Source: Gammaproteobacteria bacterium (GTDB lineage Bacteria; Pseudomonadota; Gammaproteobacteria; DSM-19610). From it: a stretch of 5,877 nt of DNA. This document shows, in pieces, positions 5,697 to 5,877 of this stretch. The stretch is taken from assembly GCA_030618475.1 (NCBI GenBank), contig JAUXDG010000190.1:1-5877 (forward strand), read 5' to 3'. A program made the position numbers and the translations under genes. Each line of letters opens with the position of its first letter. Position 1 is the first letter of the stretch. Below the pieces are notes generated by a model that did not search any database, was not told where the DNA came from, and saw nothing but the letters and a program-made list of their open reading frames with translations.

Positions 5697-5877
5697 CCAC
5701 AGGTCTGTCACCCGACCTCCTATTGCCGTAGACTGAACTGGTTTCCCTGTTTGGGACTGGAACACGGGCCGGGCGGCACTGACGGTCCTGTTGCCATGTT
5801 TACTAGTGAGTGCGCAAGTGAGCCGACATCAGCTTGCCGGACACGCTGTGCCCCAGGGCAGAAGGTGAGGAATGGGA

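Noticed and set aside
5701..5718. Hairpin AGGTC/GACCT as a hyuB terminator
   Set aside because: The stem is only 5 bp with a long loop and no T-run follows.
5796..5877. A gene starting at ATG 5796 and open to the right edge
   Set aside because: It has no ribosome binding site, is only 27 codons long, and has a composition unlike a protein start.
5862..5877. A gene start at ATG 5872 with AAGG six bases upstream
   Set aside because: The Shine-Dalgarno candidate is plausible, but only two codons are visible, so nothing can be tested.

Overview
This window looks like ordinary chromosome from a gammaproteobacterium. The anabolic ornithine carbamoyltransferase is of the Pseudomonas-like ArgF type, argD directly precedes argF, there is a perfect CRP/Vfr-type site, and the intrinsic terminators and Shine-Dalgarno sequences are conventional. 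The genus cannot be fixed from the sequence. Five protein-coding genes are supported. Four lie on the minus strand and one on the plus strand.

Left part, read on the minus strand (about 3060 down to 1): argD (acetylornithine aminotransferase) and argF (ornithine carbamoyltransferase) form a translationally coupled pair with a 4-base overlap, covering two consecutive-module steps of arginine synthesis. The argD leader holds a terminator-like hairpin plus U-tract just ahead of the ribosome binding site, a candidate attenuator. Downstream of argF is the start of a class II glutamine amidotransferase of the EgtC family (ergothioneine synthesis), which runs off the left edge. It has its own well-formed promoter, with a perfect TGTGA-N6-TCACA site upstream.

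Middle part (3060-3730): a small integral membrane protein related to the membrane domain of PuuD-type urate oxidase, but without the cytochrome c domain, sits alone on the minus strand. It ends at a strong intrinsic terminator.

Right part (3852-5877): a 306-bp element without a gene has 34-bp terminal inverted repeats ending in TA, nested internal inverted repeats and no coding capacity. It looks like a MITE (miniature inverted-repeat transposable element) of IS630/Tc1-mariner style. Its right end lies immediately against the GTG start codon of a hydantoinase B/oxoprolinase family gene (HyuB) on the plus strand, so it has replaced that gene's native leader. No HyuA partner is visible. The last 181 bp hold no convincing gene apart from a possible start at the very edge.

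The most unusual content is the structured MITE and its placement at the hyuB start codon. Next in interest are the argD leader hairpin and the CRP-type control of egtC. I see no CRISPR array, no tRNA or rRNA gene, and no clear new defence or biosynthetic system.
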